This document shows, piece after piece, positions 1 through 8,436 of a stretch of DNA of 64,000 bases. The DNA is from JAOUEA01 sp039933515 (GTDB lineage: Bacteria; Actinomycetota; UBA4738; HRBIN12), in contig JBDTNY010000127.1 of the NCBI GenBank assembly GCA_039933515.1, positions 33,052 through 97,051 on the forward strand, given 5' to 3'. The position numbers and the translations under genes are program-made. Position 1 is the first letter of the stretch, and every line of letters starts with the position of its first letter. The notes under the pieces are model-generated. The model saw only the letters and a list, made by a program, of their open reading frames with translations, had not been told where the DNA came from and did no database searches.

Positions 1-364
1 GATGATAGGTGAGCAGGGCTTCGACCTCGCCGAAGGTGGACCATCGGAGTTCGTCGACCTCGTCACCCGGCTCGAAGGTCCCGTCGTGGGGGTGCATCAC
101 CCAGTATCGGACGATCTTCGGGCGGCCCTGATGGTCGACGTAGCGGACGGTGGGCAGCTCGGCGTCGATCGATGCGCGGATGCCGGTCTCTTCTTCGACC
201 TCGCGCAGGGCGGTGGCCTCGTCGGTCTCGCCTTCATCGGCCTTGCCCTTGGGGAACGACCAGTCGTCGTAGCGCGGGCGGTGGACGACCGCGAGCCGGA
301 CGAGGCTGGCCTCGTTGCGCCGGATCAGCAGCCCCCCGGCCGCCCGCACGAGACCGACGCTCAA
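1..364 (-). CDS. NUDIX hydrolase (C-terminal end beyond window)
   Basis: The reverse strand encodes a NUDIX pyrophosphohydrolase whose 3' end runs off the left edge. The full Nudix box is visible: GKADEGE followed seven residues later by REVEEETGI, which binds the metal and diphosphate. The N-terminal part (VRAAGGLLIRR, then a WSFPKGK stretch) fits the MutT/diadenosine-polyphosphate hydrolase group. The start is probably TTG at 364, which overlaps the CHAD stop as TTGA; a GTG at 349 is an alternative. It is the third gene after ppk1 and CHAD in the same direction. In mycobacteria a MutT1-type NUDIX also lies beside ppk1, so a role in nucleotide or polyphosphate housekeeping is inferred. The substrate cannot be read from the sequence. 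Confidence 0.85.
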   Translation of the reverse strand, partial: MSVGLVRAAGGLLIRRNEASLVRLAVVHRPRYDDWSFPKGKADEGETDEATALREVEEETGIRASIDAELPTVRYVDHQGRPKIVRYWVMHPHDGTFEPGDEVDELRWSTFGEVEALLTYH

Positions 365-1308
365 CGCCAGAACCTCAGCTTGCGGCGCTCGAGCCTCGCC
401 CATGTCTCGCGCCAGTCGTCGCGGCGCTCCCGGGCGATCGCCTGCTCGGTGGCGGCGAGCTCGCCTGCCACGAACGCGGTGCCGACCCCCGCGCGAGCGG
501 CTGCTTCTCGCAGCCATGCCGACGCCATCACCGCGTCGTGATGCCGGCCGAGCACCGTTTGGAGCTCGGCGGCCGCTCGGGCGAATCGCCTCGCGGGCTT
601 GCCGAACACCGGCACCAGGGCCTCCGCTGCGTAACGCGCGCGCTTGGCCCGGATGCGGATCGCGTGCAGGTCGGCGTCCGAGGGATCGCCTCCCGGATCG
701 TGGTGCGCCTGCTCGAGGTGCGCCCATGGCCGGTCCATCAGGGTGCCCAGCGTCCGGGCGTCGCGCGCCGCCACCTCGGGGGCCACCGCCGGGTTCAGCG
801 ACGCCGACACGAGATCGTCGAGCATCGACCGGTAGCGACGGGACCGCATCGCGGCGAGGAGCTCGTCCTGGATGTCGCCCCGCTCGCGCCGAAGCCACCC
901 GACCAGCCGCTCCGCCTCCGGCTCGTCGCGCGGCGGCAGCGTCGCGGCGGCCGCGATCATCACGTCGAGCAGGACGTCGGCGTCGCGCGCCAGCCCCAGC
1001 TCGAGGGCGTATCGAGCGAGCTCGGCGCGCAGACCGCGCGCCCAGCCGACATCCAGCACCGGCGCGAAGAACCGGAGATCGGACCGGAGCCGGCGGGTCG
1101 CCACGCGAGCCTGATGTACGCCCTCGGGGTCATCGGCGAGCCGTACGATGGGGTCGCTGGCCAGTATCGTCGCGACCGATACACGGAGCGACGCGCCCAC
1201 GAGGCCACGGATCGATAGGTCGCCGTCCGCGCCGGGCGGCGCCATCGCGGCGAACAGGAGCCCGTCGGGCGCCACGTGCGACGGCTCGGTCTCGCGCTCG
1301 GTGCTCAC
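361..1308 (-). CDS. CHAD domain protein (polyphosphate-associated)
   Basis: This 315-residue protein is an all-helical CHAD domain protein. The two hallmark basic motifs are present: HQARVATRRLRSDLRFF near residue 65-80 and HAIRIRAKRARYAAEAL near 215-230. These conserved His, Arg and Lys residues line the polyphosphate-binding surface in studied CHAD proteins. The GTG start at 1308 overlaps the ppk1 stop (GTGA), so the two are translationally coupled; the longer open frame to 1392 lies inside ppk1 and is unlikely. There is no signal peptide or fused CYTH domain. Position between ppk1 and a NUDIX gene supports binding of polyphosphate in the cytoplasm; that function is inferred from family and context. 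Confidence 0.9.
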   Translation of the reverse strand: MSTERETEPSHVAPDGLLFAAMAPPGADGDLSIRGLVGASLRVSVATILASDPIVRLADDPEGVHQARVATRRLRSDLRFFAPVLDVGWARGLRAELARYALELGLARDADVLLDVMIAAAATLPPRDEPEAERLVGWLRRERGDIQDELLAAMRSRRYRSMLDDLVSASLNPAVAPEVAARDARTLGTLMDRPWAHLEQAHHDPGGDPSDADLHAIRIRAKRARYAAEALVPVFGKPARRFARAAAELQTVLGRHHDAVMASAWLREAAARAGVGTAFVAGELAATEQAIARERRDDWRETWARLERRKLRFWR

Positions 1309-3377
1309 CGCTCGCCTCGGGAACGCTCTCCCGCGATCTCGATCAGGCGCTGGTGGGTGTTCACCCCTCGCTCGGTGGCGATCTTCGACCACGTGCCCTC
1401 AGGACCGAGCTCCCACGCGAGGACGTCGTCGGACAGGTTGACCTCCAGTATCTCGTCGAGCCGCGCGGTGAGGTGCGGGTCGCTCACCGGCGTGAGCGCT
1501 TCGACCCGGCGGTCGAGGTTCCGGGGCATCAGGTCGGCCGAGCCGAAGTAGTAGTCGTGACCGCGATCGTGGCTCCCGAACCGGAAGATCCTGGAGTGCT
1601 CGAGGAAGCGCCCGACCACCGACCGCACCCGGATGTCGTCCGAGAGACCCGGGACGCCGGGCCGCAGACAGCAGATGCCCCGCACGATCAGATCGACCCG
1701 CGTTCCCGCCTGCGACGCCTGGTACAGCGCGTCGATCATGTCGGGGTCGGCGAGGCTGTTCAGCTTCAGGGTGATCGTGCCGTCGCGCTGTGCGGCCTCG
1801 CGCAGGATCAGCTCGTGGATCCGCTGACGCAGGGACACGGGCGCCACGAGCAGCTTGCGGTACTCGCGCTGCCGGCTGTAGCCGGTGAGCAGGTTGAACA
1901 GATCGGTGAGGTCGGCCCCGATCGCGTGATCGGCCGTGAGCAAGCCAAGGTCTTCATACAGCCTCGCCGTGCTCGGGTTGTAGTTGCCGGTGCCGATGTG
2001 GGCGTACCGGCGGATGCCCTCGGCCTCCCGCCGCACGATCAGGCACGTCTTCGCGTGAGTCTTGAGCCCCACGACGCCGTACACCACGTGCACGCCCGCC
2101 TGCTCGAGTGCGCGCGCCCACGTGATGTTGGCCTGCTCGTCGAACCGCGCCTTGAGCTCGACGAGCGCCACGACCTGCTTGCCGGCCTCGGCGGCGCTGA
2201 TCAGCGCCCGGATGATCGGGCTGTCGGCCGAGGTGCGGTAGAGGCTCTGTTTGATCGCGAGGACCGCGGGGTCGAGCGCGGCCTGCCCGACGAACGCTTC
2301 CACGGACGTCGAGAACGAGTCGTACGGGTGGTGCACGAGCACGTCGCCCTGGCGCAGGACCCGGAACAGGTCGGGAGCCTCGTCGAGGGCGTTGAGCCGC
2401 GGTTGCGTGATCGGCTTCCACGGTTCTTCTTTCAGGTCGGGTCGATCCAGCCCCACGATCGACCAGAGCCCGCTCAGGTCGATCAGGCCGGCCGTGACGT
2501 AGACGTCACGCTCCTCCAGCTCGAGCTCCCGCATCAATAGCGCGCGCGCTTCGGCCGTCATCGTGCCGTCGACCTCCAGCCGCACGGGGTTCGCCCCCCG
2601 ACGGCGGCGCTGCAAGACATCCTCGATCGCGGCGAGGAGATCCTCGGCCTCGTCTTCTTCGACCTCGACGTCGGCGTCGCGCGTCACGCGGAACGGATGG
2701 TGCGTCACGATCTCCATCCCCGGGAAGAGCACGTCGAGGTGGGCGGCGATCACCTGGTCCACCGGGACGAAGCGTTCGCCGTCCTCGAGCTCGAGGAACC
2801 TGGGCAGGAGGGGCGGAACCTTCACCCGGGCGAACCGCCGGACCCCGGTCATCGGGTCGCGCACGATCGCCGCGAGGTTCAGCGAGAGGCTCGACACGTA
2901 CGGGAATGGGTGCGCCGGATCGACCGAGAGCGGCGTCAACACGGGGAAGATCTGGTCGTGGAAGCGAGCGGAGAGCGCCGTCCGCTCGGTTTCGTCGACC
3001 TGGTCCCACGAGACGATGCGGATCCCGGCCTTGTCGAGCGAGGGCGTCAACTCGTCGACGAACACCCGGTCCACCCGGCTCTGGAGATCGCGGACCCGGG
3101 TCTCGATCGCCACCACCTGCTCGCCGGGGGTCATCCCCTCGGGCGTGGAGGCGCCGACCCCGGCCTCGAGTTGTTCGAGCAGCCCCGAGACGCGGATCTG
3201 GAAGAACTCGTCGAGATTCTGCGAATAGATCGCCAGGAACTTCACGCGTTCGAGCAACGGCAGCCCGGGGTCCTCGGCGAGCGCCAGCACGCGAGCGTCG
3301 AAGTCGAGCCAGGACAGCTCGCGGTTGAGGTAGCGGGACCCCGGGTCGAACAGCGCGGGCTGCAGCGAAGGCTCCAT
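1305..3377 (-). CDS. ppk1: Polyphosphate kinase 1
   Basis: This 690-residue protein reversibly transfers the ATP gamma-phosphate to polyphosphate. It has the usual PPK1 length and order: N-terminal helical domain (YLNRELSWLDFD, IYSQNLDEFFQIR), head domain, and two phospholipase-D-like catalytic domains. The expected autophosphorylated histidine is His441 in GLKTHAKT; His460 in AHIGTGNYN and His594 in FLEHSR match the other catalytic histidines of the E. coli enzyme. FGSADLMPRNLDRRVE near the C-terminus is also conserved. The ATG at 3377 was chosen because homology starts there; upstream open frame is low-complexity. It is the first gene of ppk1-CHAD-NUDIX and diverges from a DUF47 gene, within a phosphate-themed region. 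Confidence 0.97.
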   Translation of the reverse strand: MEPSLQPALFDPGSRYLNRELSWLDFDARVLALAEDPGLPLLERVKFLAIYSQNLDEFFQIRVSGLLEQLEAGVGASTPEGMTPGEQVVAIETRVRDLQSRVDRVFVDELTPSLDKAGIRIVSWDQVDETERTALSARFHDQIFPVLTPLSVDPAHPFPYVSSLSLNLAAIVRDPMTGVRRFARVKVPPLLPRFLELEDGERFVPVDQVIAAHLDVLFPGMEIVTHHPFRVTRDADVEVEEDEAEDLLAAIEDVLQRRRRGANPVRLEVDGTMTAEARALLMRELELEERDVYVTAGLIDLSGLWSIVGLDRPDLKEEPWKPITQPRLNALDEAPDLFRVLRQGDVLVHHPYDSFSTSVEAFVGQAALDPAVLAIKQSLYRTSADSPIIRALISAAEAGKQVVALVELKARFDEQANITWARALEQAGVHVVYGVVGLKTHAKTCLIVRREAEGIRRYAHIGTGNYNPSTARLYEDLGLLTADHAIGADLTDLFNLLTGYSRQREYRKLLVAPVSLRQRIHELILREAAQRDGTITLKLNSLADPDMIDALYQASQAGTRVDLIVRGICCLRPGVPGLSDDIRVRSVVGRFLEHSRIFRFGSHDRGHDYYFGSADLMPRNLDRRVEALTPVSDPHLTARLDEILEVNLSDDVLAWELGPEGTWSKIATERGVNTHQRLIEIAGERSRGER

Positions 3378-3561
3378 GGTCGTGTCGGGCGGCGCGCCGG
3401 CGGCGATGCCGGTGCGCCTCCATGGTAGGGACGGTCCCTCCGTGCCGCAACCGGCGCGATCCAGGCAGGTCCCGTGCAGGCGGGATCCGGGCGACGCGGT
3501 ACCCTTTGGGCCGCCCGGCGTCGTCAGATCGCCGCGCACCATGCCACGCGAAGGGGGAACC

Positions 3562-4185
3562 GTGAAGCTCAAGGTCTCGCAGCGGCCCGAAGCGTTCTTC
3601 GACCTGTTCGAGGAATCCGGCGCGAACCTGTTCGCGGCGACCGGCGACCTCCTCAACCTCGTGCACGAGTACGAGCACGTCGAGCTCAAGGCGCGTGCGA
3701 TCGCCGAGCGGGAGCACACGGGCGACGAGATCACCCACGCGATCATCCGGTTGCTGAACACCACGTTCGTGACCCCGATGGACCGCGAGGACATCTACAC
3801 ACTCGCCACCGCCCTCGACGATGTGATGGACGAGGTGGAGGCGGCCGCGGACCTCTTCGTCCTACACCACATCGAGGCACCGCTGCCCGAGATGCGGTCG
3901 CAGGCCGAGGTGTTGCACCGGGCGGCCGAGCAGACCGAGGCCGCCCTGAAGGCGTTCCGCAACCTGAAGCGAGATGAGCTCGAGCCCTACTGGGTCGAGA
4001 TCAACCGCCTCGAGAACGAGGGTGACCAGCTCTACCGGCGCGCCGTCGCCGACCTGTTCTCCGGCGACCACCCGGCCATGGACGTGCTCCGCTGGAAGGC
4101 GGTCATCGAGTCGCTGGAGGAGGCACTGGATGGCCTCGAGAACGTCGCGAACGTGATCGAGTCGGTGGTCCTCAAGCACGCCTGA
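3562..4185 (+). CDS. DUF47 / PhoU-like protein, copy 1
   Basis: This 207-residue helical protein belongs to the DUF47 family (PF01865), distant relatives of PhoU that usually accompany Pit-type phosphate transporters. The family core EHTGDEITHAII, NTTFVTPMDREDI and the C-terminal IESVVLKHA are clear. The GTG at 3562 is preceded by AAGGGGGA seven bases upstream; an in-frame ATG at 3541 is possible but lacks such a site. A paralog at 5438-6055 shares the same three motifs. This copy is not co-transcribed with pit but converges on the pit operon with a 12-base gap, and it diverges from ppk1. A role in controlling phosphate uptake or polyphosphate is inferred. Confidence 0.9.
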   Translation: MKLKVSQRPEAFFDLFEESGANLFAATGDLLNLVHEYEHVELKARAIAEREHTGDEITHAIIRLLNTTFVTPMDREDIYTLATALDDVMDEVEAAADLFVLHHIEAPLPEMRSQAEVLHRAAEQTEAALKAFRNLKRDELEPYWVEINRLENEGDQLYRRAVADLFSGDHPAMDVLRWKAVIESLEEALDGLENVANVIESVVLKHA

Positions 4186-4197
4186 TCGGCGTGGCGC

Positions 4198-4452
4198 TCA
4201 CCCCTCCGCGGGCGGGTCGTGCGGAGTGGTGTGGGTGACCGGACGCCGCGCCCGCGCCGCGGCCACGTCCTTCGCACCCGGGCTCCAGCGCACGAGCGAG
4301 CGTTCCTCGAGGAACAGCAGCACCGCCCAGAGCATCGCGAGACCGGCCGCGGCCAGGTTCACCCACCGATACTCGGCGGGGGTCGGCTCCAGCATCAGCA
4401 TGCAGACCGCCGCGAGCCCGGTGAAGAACAGCGGCCGTCGCCCGATCCTCAT
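4198..4452 (-). CDS. Small membrane protein after pit
   Basis: This 84-residue protein has two predicted membrane segments (PLFFTGLAAVCMLML and WVNLAAAGLAMLWAVLLFL) and a basic, Pro-rich cytoplasmic tail. Its ATG at 4452 overlaps the pit stop codon (ATGA), so it is coupled to the transporter and is the last gene of DUF47-pit-orf. I recognise no family. Coupling and topology suggest an accessory of the phosphate transporter, but that is only inference. It converges on the plus-strand DUF47 gene, leaving 12 bases between the two stops. Confidence 0.75.
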   Translation of the reverse strand: MRIGRRPLFFTGLAAVCMLMLEPTPAEYRWVNLAAAGLAMLWAVLLFLEERSLVRWSPGAKDVAAARARRPVTHTTPHDPPAEG

Positions 4453-5441
4453 CCCGCCGCCTTGAAGGGCAGATAGGCGAGATAGCTGATCACGAACGCC
4501 CCCGGGATCGTGAGCACCCAGGCCCACACCACACGACCGGCCACCCCCCAGCGAACCGCCGAGAGCCGCTGCGTGCTGCCGACCCCGACGATCGCGCCGG
4601 TGATCGTGTGGGTCGTCGAGACCGGGATACCGGCGAAGGTGCTCGCCATGATCGTGACGGCCGCCGCCGTCTCGGCCGCCATCCCTTGCGCAGGCTGGAG
4701 CTTCGTGATCTTCGAGCCCATCGTGTGCACGATCCGCCATCCACCGAAGAGCGTGCCGAGCCCGATGGCGCTGTGCGCGGCGAGCACCACCCACAACGGC
4801 ACATCGGCCTCCTTGGGCAAGACGCCGTTCGCGATCAGCAACGCCAAGATGATCCCCATCGTCTTCTGAGCGTCGTTCGCACCGTGCGCGAGGCTGAACG
4901 AGGCCGCCGAGAACAGCTGGCCCACCCGGAAACCCCGGTTCAGCCGGTCGAGGCGTCGCCGGCGGTGGAAGACCCAGTAGATCAGCACCATGAAGGTGAA
5001 GCCCAGCAGCAGCCCCACCACCGGCGAGAGCACGATGAACACCGCGATCTTCTGGAACCCGGTCGCGATGAGGGCGCTCCATCCGGAGCTCGCGACGGCG
5101 GCGCCCGCCATCGCACCGACGAGCGCGTGCGAGGAGCTCGTCGGCAGACCAAGCCACCAGGTGATGATGTCCCAGGCCACGGCGCCGACGAGGCCGGCGA
5201 AGATCACCGCGTTGTCGAAGACGGCGGGGTTCACCACGTCCTTCGCGATCGTGGCGGCGACCTGCGTCCCGAAGACCAGGAAGGCCACGAAGTTGAAGAA
5301 CGCCGCCCACACGACGGCTTGCTGGGGCGAGAGCACGCGCGTCGAGACGACCGTCGCGATCGAGTTCGCGGCGTCATGGAACCCGTTGAAGAAGTCGAAC
5401 GACAGGGCGATCCCGATGATGAGCACGACCCAGATCGTCAT
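4449..5441 (-). CDS. pit: Inorganic phosphate transporter, PiT family
   Basis: This 330-residue polytopic membrane protein belongs to the PiT/PHO-4 family, which takes up metal-phosphate with protons or cations at low affinity. The duplicated family signature is visible: FDFFNGFHDAANSIATVV near residues 14-31 and SLAHGANDAQKTMGIILALL in the second half, plus GLPTSSSHALVGA and GIPVSTTHTITGA. Roughly ten membrane segments can be traced. The ATG at 5441 overlaps the upstream DUF47 stop (ATGA), and its own stop overlaps the next small gene, so DUF47, pit and the small membrane protein form one translationally coupled unit. The high-affinity Pst system lies just upstream in the same direction. Confidence 0.96.
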   Translation of the reverse strand: MTIWVVLIIGIALSFDFFNGFHDAANSIATVVSTRVLSPQQAVVWAAFFNFVAFLVFGTQVAATIAKDVVNPAVFDNAVIFAGLVGAVAWDIITWWLGLPTSSSHALVGAMAGAAVASSGWSALIATGFQKIAVFIVLSPVVGLLLGFTFMVLIYWVFHRRRRLDRLNRGFRVGQLFSAASFSLAHGANDAQKTMGIILALLIANGVLPKEADVPLWVVLAAHSAIGLGTLFGGWRIVHTMGSKITKLQPAQGMAAETAAAVTIMASTFAGIPVSTTHTITGAIVGVGSTQRLSAVRWGVAGRVVWAWVLTIPGAFVISYLAYLPFKAAG

Positions 5442-6055
5442 GCGAACTTGAGCACCACCGATTCGAGCGTGTTCGCGATGTCCTCGCACTTGTCGATCGC
5501 GGCCTCGGCCTCGGACAGGAGGTCCTTCCACATGAGGACCTCCATCGCGCCGAAGTCGCCCGCGTAGAGCTCGGCCACGCCGTGGCGAAAGAGCCAGTCC
5601 CCTTCACGCTCGGCCCGGCGCACGGCGGCGCACGCCGCGACGACGCCTTGCATCCCCCGCAGGTCCCGGACGGCGAGCGCCACGGACGTGGCAGCCTGCC
5701 GGAGCGTGTCGAGCTGCAGAACGAACTGCGGCAACGGCTCGGTGATCCTCAACAGAACCAGGAGGTCGGCCATGGCCTCGGCCGAGTCCAAGACGTCGTC
5801 GAGCGTCGACGCCAGCACGTGGATGTCCTTCCGATCGAACGGGGTGACGAAGGTCGTGTTGACCAGGTCGATGATCTGGTGGGTGAGGTCGTCGCCGGTG
5901 TGTTCGAGATCGCGGATCCGAGCCGCGTAGCGTTCGCTGTTCGGCAGATCGGACACCAGCGCCGTCAGGTCGACCACTCCGAGGACGACGCCGTCGGCCA
6001 GCCGGTCGAACAGGTCGAAGAAGGCGAGCTCCCTCGGGATGACCTGGAACGGCAC
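5438..6055 (-). CDS. DUF47 / PhoU-like protein, copy 2, coupled to pit
   Basis: This 205-residue protein is the DUF47 partner of the adjacent Pit transporter. It carries EHTGDDLTHQIIDLVNTTF followed by VTPFDRKDI and ends ANTLESVVLKFA, matching the paralog at 3562-4185. The GTG at 6055 was chosen because GGGAGGAG lies about seven bases upstream and homology begins there. The DUF47-pit pair overlapping by ATGA is a common arrangement, and family members are thought to regulate the transporter. A 98-base gap separates it from the PhoP-like regulator upstream in the same direction, so a separate promoter or read-through is possible. Confidence 0.92.
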   Translation of the reverse strand: MPFQVIPRELAFFDLFDRLADGVVLGVVDLTALVSDLPNSERYAARIRDLEHTGDDLTHQIIDLVNTTFVTPFDRKDIHVLASTLDDVLDSAEAMADLLVLLRITEPLPQFVLQLDTLRQAATSVALAVRDLRGMQGVVAACAAVRRAEREGDWLFRHGVAELYAGDFGAMEVLMWKDLLSEAEAAIDKCEDIANTLESVVLKFA

Positions 6056-6153
6056 GGCGCGACTCCTCCCCCGACCCGCCCGGTCGGCCGAGCGCAAGCT
6101 ACAGGCTGGGCCATCGGGTGTCCACCCTGGCCGGGCGGCCGCGACAAGGACCT

Positions 6154-6849
6154 TCAGTCGACGAACTTGTACCCGAGACCGCGGACCGTGACGAGATGCT
6201 CGGGCGCGTGCGGATCGCGTTCGATCTTGCGGCGCACCCGCTTGATGTGGACGTCGAGGGTCTTCGTATCGCCTACGTAGTCCGCCCCCCATATCTCCGC
6301 GATCAGCACTTCTCTGGTCAAGAGCCGTCCCTTGCGCCGAAGGAGCGCTGCCAAGAGCTCGAACTCCTTGGGCGGGAAACCCACCCTTTCGCCCCGCACG
6401 AGCACCTCGTGCCTGATCGCGTCGAGCACGACCGGCCCGCCCGCGATCGCGTCGTCGCGGTCGCCCGGCGCGCGCATCGCGGCACGACGCAGGTGGGCCC
6501 GGACCCTGGAGACCAGCTCGCGCACCGAGAATGGCTTCGTGACGTAGTCGTCGGCCCCAAGCTCGAGCCCCGCAACCTTGTCGGCCTCCGAGTCTTTCGC
6601 CGTCACCATGATGATCGGCACCTGGGACTCCTCGCGGATCGTGCGGCATACGTCGAGCCCCGAGAGCTCCGGCAGCATCAGGTCCAAGATCACCAGCGAG
6701 GGGCGCTCGGTGCGGAACCGCTCGACCGCGGCGCGGCCGTCGGTCGCCACCGACACCTCGTACCCCTCGCGCTCGAGGTTGTAGCGAACGGAGTCGGCGA
6801 GCGACGCCTCGTCCTCGACGATCAGGATGCGTGTGAGGGGTTCCGTCAT
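6154..6849 (-). CDS. PhoP/RegX3-like response regulator (OmpR family)
   Basis: This 231-residue response regulator has an N-terminal receiver (acidic pair in LIVEDEA, phosphoacceptor Asp56 in VILDLMLP, Lys in DDYVTKPFS) and a C-terminal winged helix ending in HIKRVRRKIE and VRGLGYKFVD. It lies four bases after phoU at the end of pstSCAB-phoU, so it is very likely the phosphate-responsive regulator, comparable to RegX3/PhoP of actinomycetes. Its likely kinase is not adjacent: the PhoR-like gene at 11580 lies on the other side of the pst operon in the opposite direction. The PHO box at 11485-11506 is the expected target. Confidence 0.93.
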   Translation of the reverse strand: MTEPLTRILIVEDEASLADSVRYNLEREGYEVSVATDGRAAVERFRTERPSLVILDLMLPELSGLDVCRTIREESQVPIIMVTAKDSEADKVAGLELGADDYVTKPFSVRELVSRVRAHLRRAAMRAPGDRDDAIAGGPVVLDAIRHEVLVRGERVGFPPKEFELLAALLRRKGRLLTREVLIAEIWGADYVGDTKTLDVHIKRVRRKIERDPHAPEHLVTVRGLGYKFVD

Positions 6850-6853
6850 GCGC

Positions 6854-7531
6854 TCAGCCGGTGTCGCCGTGAGACGCGTCGGTGAACTCGCGGAATTCTC
6901 CGGTCAGGAGGAACCCCACCTGCTCGGCGATATCGACCGCGTTGTCCCCCACGCGCTCGAGCGCACGGGCGGCCATGTTCATGTGCATCCCCCAGTCCAG
7001 CGCCCCGGGGTCGTCGGCGAGCTTCAACGCCTCGAGGTGCGTGGCTCGGTTCAAGCGATCCACCGGGTCGTCCATCGTGGGCAGCCGAAGACACAGCTCG
7101 AGGTCGCGCTTGGCGAACGATTCCATCGAGGTGCGGATCATGCCGACCACGAGCGTGCCCATCTCCTCGAGCTGCTGGCGCATCACGGCGCTCCCGGGCA
7201 GATCCTTCGTCGCCAAGAACATCTTCGCGACGTTCACGGCTTGGTCGCCGATACGCTCCAGATGAAGGCAGCTATGCAGGATCGCCGACACCAGCCGGAG
7301 GTCGGCCGCCACCGGCGACTGCAGCGCGAGGACGTGCAGCACGTCATGGTCGATGCGCAGGTAGAGGTCATCGATCGCGTCGTCGGCTTCGATCACATCG
7401 AGGGCAAGGGGTTCGTCGACGGTGACGAGCGCCTCGACCGCTCGCTGTACGGCGGCGGCGGCCAGCTCGCCTTGGGCGAGCAGGTCGAGCTCGATCCGCT
7501 CGAGGGACTGGTGGAAGGAGGCGCGGGTCAT
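6854..7531 (-). CDS. phoU: Phosphate signalling protein PhoU
   Basis: This 225-residue cytoplasmic protein is built of two PhoU three-helix repeats. The metal-binding repeat motifs are seen as HLERIGDQAVNVAKMF near residues 90-105 and ALERVGDNAVDIAEQVGFL near 188-207. PhoU couples the Pst transporter to the PhoR kinase and represses the Pho response when phosphate is plentiful. The ATG at 7531 overlaps the pstB stop (ATGA), and four bases separate its stop from the response regulator, consistent with a single pst operon. Confidence 0.96.
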   Translation of the reverse strand: MTRASFHQSLERIELDLLAQGELAAAAVQRAVEALVTVDEPLALDVIEADDAIDDLYLRIDHDVLHVLALQSPVAADLRLVSAILHSCLHLERIGDQAVNVAKMFLATKDLPGSAVMRQQLEEMGTLVVGMIRTSMESFAKRDLELCLRLPTMDDPVDRLNRATHLEALKLADDPGALDWGMHMNMAARALERVGDNAVDIAEQVGFLLTGEFREFTDASHGDTG

Positions 7532-8436
7532 CCGAACCTCCCCGTCACGTAGGCCTCGGTTCGCTCATCGCTCGGGTTCGTGAAGATCGTCTCGGTGCGA
7601 TCGAACTCGACCACGCGGCCCGTTCGCTGTCCCTGGTCCGACACCTCGACGGTGAAGAACGCCGTTCGGTCGCTGACGCGCGCGGCCTGTTGCATGTTGT
7701 GGGTGACGATCACGATCGTGTACTCGGAGAGCAGTTCCTGCATCAGGTCCTCGATGCGTGCCGTGGCGATCGGATCGAGAGCAGAGCACGGCTCGTCCAT
7801 CAAGATCACGTCGGGCCTCGTGGCGATCGCCCGCGCGATGCACAGCCGCTGCTGCTGTCCACCGGAGAGCGCCAGCCCGGACTCCTTCAGCTTGTCCTTC
7901 ACCTCGTCCCAGAGCGCCGCCTTGCGGAGCGACTCTTCGACGAGCTCGTCCATGTTGGCCTTGAAGCCGGCGATCCTGGGACCGAACGCGATGTTGTCGT
8001 AGATCGACTTCGGGAACGGGTTCGGTTTCTGGAAGACCATGCCGATGCGCCTGCGAACCTCCACCGGATCCACCCGAGGGTCGTAGAGATCCACGCCGTG
8101 GTAGTTCACCGTCCCTTCGACGCGGGCACCTTCGATCAGGTCGTTCATGCGATTGAGGCAGCGCAGGAAGGTGGTCTTGCCGCAGCCCGACGGGCCGATC
8201 AGGGCGGTGATCTCGTGCTCGAGGATCGGCAGCGTGACATCGCGGACGGCGCGGAACTCGCCGTAGTACACGGATAGATCCCGCACGTCGAACACGATGT
8301 CTCGCGTGGCTTCTTGCTCGACGGTTTCCCTCGGGGCCCTGATCGTCAGGTATCCCGCCTCCTCGGCAGCTTGGTCGGCACGGGTCGCGCCCGGCACGAT
8401 CACGGTGGTCTCCATCTCATCACCACTTCCGGTCAT
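7528..8436 (-). CDS. pstB: Phosphate ABC transporter ATP-binding protein
   Basis: This ATPase of the high-affinity Pst phosphate importer carries all ABC motifs: Walker A GPSGCGKTT, a Q-loop in MVFQKPNPFP, signature ALSGGQQQR, Walker B VILMDEPCSALDP and the switch His in IVIVTHNMQQA. It has a longer N-terminus (about 45 residues before the ABC core) than the usual 250-270-residue PstB. The ATG at 8436 has GAGGAA five bases upstream and overlaps pstA by 17 bases; an ATG at 8415 would give a shorter protein and avoid much of the overlap. It acts on the inner face of the membrane with PstA and PstC. Confidence 0.97.
   Translation of the reverse strand: MTGSGDEMETTVIVPGATRADQAAEEAGYLTIRAPRETVEQEATRDIVFDVRDLSVYYGEFRAVRDVTLPILEHEITALIGPSGCGKTTFLRCLNRMNDLIEGARVEGTVNYHGVDLYDPRVDPVEVRRRIGMVFQKPNPFPKSIYDNIAFGPRIAGFKANMDELVEESLRKAALWDEVKDKLKESGLALSGGQQQRLCIARAIATRPDVILMDEPCSALDPIATARIEDLMQELLSEYTIVIVTHNMQQAARVSDRTAFFTVEVSDQGQRTGRVVEFDRTETIFTNPSDERTEAYVTGRFG

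Noticed and set aside
315..2540. Long plus-strand frame over ppk1 and CHAD
   Set aside because: Arg/Pro-rich composition and full overlap with well-supported minus-strand genes show it is an antisense shadow.
6056..6153. PHO box upstream of the DUF47-pit unit
   Set aside because: A GTGTCCACC-like string occurs, but there is no 11-bp tandem unit.
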